A stretch of DNA of 64,000 bases from an uncultured Clostridia bacterium (GTDB taxonomy: Bacteria > Bacillota > Clostridia > Christensenellales > CAG-138), in the NCBI GenBank assembly GCA_944366945.1, contig CALVWJ010000002.1:107912-171911 (forward strand). Reading direction: 5' to 3'. Both the position numbers and the translations under genes were made by a program. Under the pieces are notes generated by a model. The model ran no database searches, was not told where the DNA came from, and saw only the letters and a list, made by a program, of their open reading frames with translations. Positions 62,053 to 64,000 of this stretch are shown here, one piece after another (the stretch's first letter is position 1; every line of letters begins with the position of its first letter).

Positions 62053-64000
62053 ATGAACGATTTGCAGGGATATTATAAGCCGCTTTTCGACACGCTTTAT
62101 GGGCGCTATGCTGCGCACGCAGGACTTTCCCGGCGTACGCTCCGGGAGGCTCTTGGCGCTGCATCCTTCCCTTCCGCGCTCTATCATCGCGATCCAAATG
62201 CGCGCGCTGGGGCGGAAGAGGTGCTCGCACTTTGCAAGCCCGTGATGGATGCGTTTGCGCCTGCACCGGTGGGAGGCTGGTTGCCCTATATCTATGCGTT
62301 CCTTGCGGATAAGCTGTTCCCGGATGCGGATTTTACTCCCCCAGTGCAGCCGGCCAAGCAGGCGATCGAATTCTTCCTTACGGTGTTTTCCTGGCTGCTT
62401 GCGCGAGAGCAGGCGCATTGCCCATTTGATCCTCTAACGGATATCCTTCAGCTTTCCCAGCAAGAACAGGCTGAAAGTGCTATTGCGCCGGAATATGCCA
62501 CGTTTTGCGGCGCGGTGCGTGAATCCTGCTTTCCCGCGCTCATGCGCATCGGGCGCGACATCATGCCGTTTGATCCGGCTTCCCACACCATTGGCGTGCA
62601 CAATGTGGCGGTCCACATGGCGCGTTTGGCGGCAAAAGCGGGGCTTCCCGTCGACCTTGCGCTTGTAAGCGCGGCTTCGCTCAGCCACGATATCGGCAAA
62701 TTCGGCTGCCGTGGCAAGGATGCGCGGCGCGTTCCTTATCTGCACTATTATTATACTTGGGATTGGCTTACGCGTGGCGGCATGCCGGCCATCGCCCATA
62801 TCGCCGCCAACCATTCTACCTGGGATCTTGAATTTGAAAACCTTCAGCTGGAATCGCTGCTCTTAATTTACGCGGATTTCCGCGTGCGCGGCATGCGCGA
62901 TAAAACCGGAAAAGAGCGCGTTGCAATCTATTCCCTTGCGGAAGCCTATGACGTGATCTTCGGCAAGCTTGCCGATATGACGGAGGAAAAAAGCCGGCGA
63001 TATCGCACGGTATACGCAAAGCTGCGCGATTTTGAGCGTTTCCTTGAAAGCTGCGGTATCTCTTCGGACATTTCAGAAGAAGCGCTCCTAATTCCGCCTC
63101 GTGTGGATCCTGCGCTCCTTACACCGAAAGAAAACGCCGCTTCCATCACAAACCTCACGTTCCGGAACAATGTCCTTCTTATGCAGATGCTCGGCGGGAG
63201 CGCTTCCTTTGCGGAGCTGCTTGAGCAGGCGCGCAGCGAAAAAAACCTGCACCGTATTCGCACCTATTTGCAGCTTTTTGAAGAATACAGCACCTATATG
63301 ACGCGGGAGCATAAGCTTCACCTGCTCGCTTTCCTATATGAACTGCTCATGCACCGCGAAGGCGATGTGCGGCGCAATGCGGGGCGCATTTTAGGCCAGG
63401 TCCTCGCTAACAGTGGCCCACGTTACCGCAAAGAACTGCCAGAAGGCGCGCCATCCACCGCTATGGCGCCTGCCATGATGGCACTGCTGCAGGAATCCAC
63501 TGGCCTCTGGGAACATTACGTTGAGCTTTGCCTGCACCCGGATCATAAGATCTCGCTTAAACACGCCCAGCGCATTTCCAATTCGCTTAAAACGGTTGCA
63601 GAGAGCCTTTTCCGCTGCGTAGACCCTTCGGAAGCGCGGCACTATCTGCTGCCGATTTACCGTTTGGCTCTCTCCGCTGAAGGCAACGACCGTTTCGTTT
63701 TGGTAGACACGCTCTCCCACATTCCATTTTCCCTGTTTGAAGAAAGCGAGCTTGTTTCCCTGCTCTCAGTATTGCAAGGTGCCCTCGCTGCGTCAGAAGC
63801 GCGGCTGCAAATCGGCGCGTTACGCTGCCTTCTCAAGTATTCTGCCTTCCCTGCACTACGCACGCAAGCGGCGGAGGCCCTCTCTGCGCTGCCGGATGCG
63901 CCGGAAGCCGCAGTCGCATATCTTTGCGGGCATGTGCGGGCCGTGCTCTGCTCCGGTGCGCCAGAACCCCCCGCATTGGATATTTCCGAACTTTATCTCA
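62053..64000 (+). CDS. HD-domain protein with helical repeat C-terminus (runs off the right edge)
   Basis: An open frame from ATG 62053 (GGGGGA 5 nt upstream) stays open to the window end, giving at least 649 residues. A helical domain of about 160 residues is followed by an HD phosphohydrolase domain: His in HNVAVHM (about 184-190), the HD pair in SHDIGKFG (about 210), and IAHIAANHSTWD. The remainder is alpha-helical and built of repeated units (HLLAFLYELLMHREGDVRRNAGRILGQ), which look like HEAT-type repeats. HD domains hydrolyse nucleotides or phosphoesters, including cyclic dinucleotides. The substrate is unknown. The C-terminal end is outside the window. Confidence 0.82.
   Translation, partial: MNDLQGYYKPLFDTLYGRYAAHAGLSRRTLREALGAASFPSALYHRDPNARAGAEEVLALCKPVMDAFAPAPVGGWLPYIYAFLADKLFPDADFTPPVQPAKQAIEFFLTVFSWLLAREQAHCPFDPLTDILQLSQQEQAESAIAPEYATFCGAVRESCFPALMRIGRDIMPFDPASHTIGVHNVAVHMARLAAKAGLPVDLALVSAASLSHDIGKFGCRGKDARRVPYLHYYYTWDWLTRGGMPAIAHIAANHSTWDLEFENLQLESLLLIYADFRVRGMRDKTGKERVAIYSLAEAYDVIFGKLADMTEEKSRRYRTVYAKLRDFERFLESCGISSDISEEALLIPPRVDPALLTPKENAASITNLTFRNNVLLMQMLGGSASFAELLEQARSEKNLHRIRTYLQLFEEYSTYMTREHKLHLLAFLYELLMHREGDVRRNAGRILGQVLANSGPRYRKELPEGAPSTAMAPAMMALLQESTGLWEHYVELCLHPDHKISLKHAQRISNSLKTVAESLFRCVDPSEARHYLLPIYRLALSAEGNDRFVLVDTLSHIPFSLFEESELVSLLSVLQGALAASEARLQIGALRCLLKYSAFPALRTQAAEALSALPDAPEAAVAYLCGHVRAVLCSGAPEPPALDISELYL

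Noticed and set aside
1..64000. CRISPR arrays, insertion sequences, prophage or integrase genes
   Set aside because: No regularly spaced repeats, transposase or integrase motifs were found in any frame read.

Overview
The window looks like a chromosomal segment of a low-to-mid-GC Firmicute of the class Clostridia. The main evidence is the gene order priA-def-fmt-rsmB-rlmN-stp-prkC-rsgA-rpe, a PASTA-domain Ser/Thr kinase, Gram-positive ribosome binding sites (AGGAGG-like), a secreted Rhs/YD-repeat protein of the WapA type, and a GGGtGRT/NifU-like pair. No rRNA operon, CRISPR array, intact insertion sequence or prophage was seen.

Region 1-8600 is an accessory island. A 2150-residue secreted Rhs protein (minus strand) ends in a short, very basic variable tail and overlaps a 166-residue HExxH protein that may be its immunity or processing partner. 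Further downstream lies a broken 323-nt copy of the rhs core with a 341-nt internal deletion, as expected of a displaced rhs cassette. Region 8600-9040 holds tRNA-Val and tRNA-Gln.

Region 9095-19375 is the conserved minus-strand translation and signalling operon, nearly all of its genes overlapping or tightly spaced. Upstream of it are a beta-CASP metallo-beta-lactamase nuclease and a SEC-C motif protein. Region 22105-28225 is a second minus-strand run: a GlmU-like protein whose uridylyltransferase domain has lost key residues, an alpha/beta hydrolase, a membrane-anchored MurF-like ligase, a Ddl-like ATP-grasp ligase and a eukaryotic-type isocitrate dehydrogenase. This is the most attractive candidate for an undescribed envelope pathway.

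Region 28342-49185 is mixed: MscL with a zinc ribbon, several membrane or secreted proteins of unknown role, tRNA-Arg, radA, a ComEC-like metallo-beta-lactamase lipoprotein, a DUF554 protein, a membrane HEYGH protein, the GGGtGRT/NifU-like pair, a UvrD-like helicase, a YhhN protein, a WYL-type regulator, a CHAP-like protein, a membrane-bound XRE regulator, a MATE exporter, an Smr protein and the TrkA/TrkH potassium uptake system.

Region 49240-49914 is a six-tRNA operon (Arg, His, Gln, Lys, Leu, Gly) with a near-consensus promoter and a strong terminator. Next comes an XRE regulator / sigma factor / membrane sensor operon, also with a near-consensus promoter, facing a small secreted protein. 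An SDR oxidoreductase has a partial duplication of its 3' end. The operon metF / MetH-activation-domain protein / truncated metH forms a split methionine synthase system. purA and purB follow, and the window ends inside an HD-domain protein with a long helical C-terminal region.
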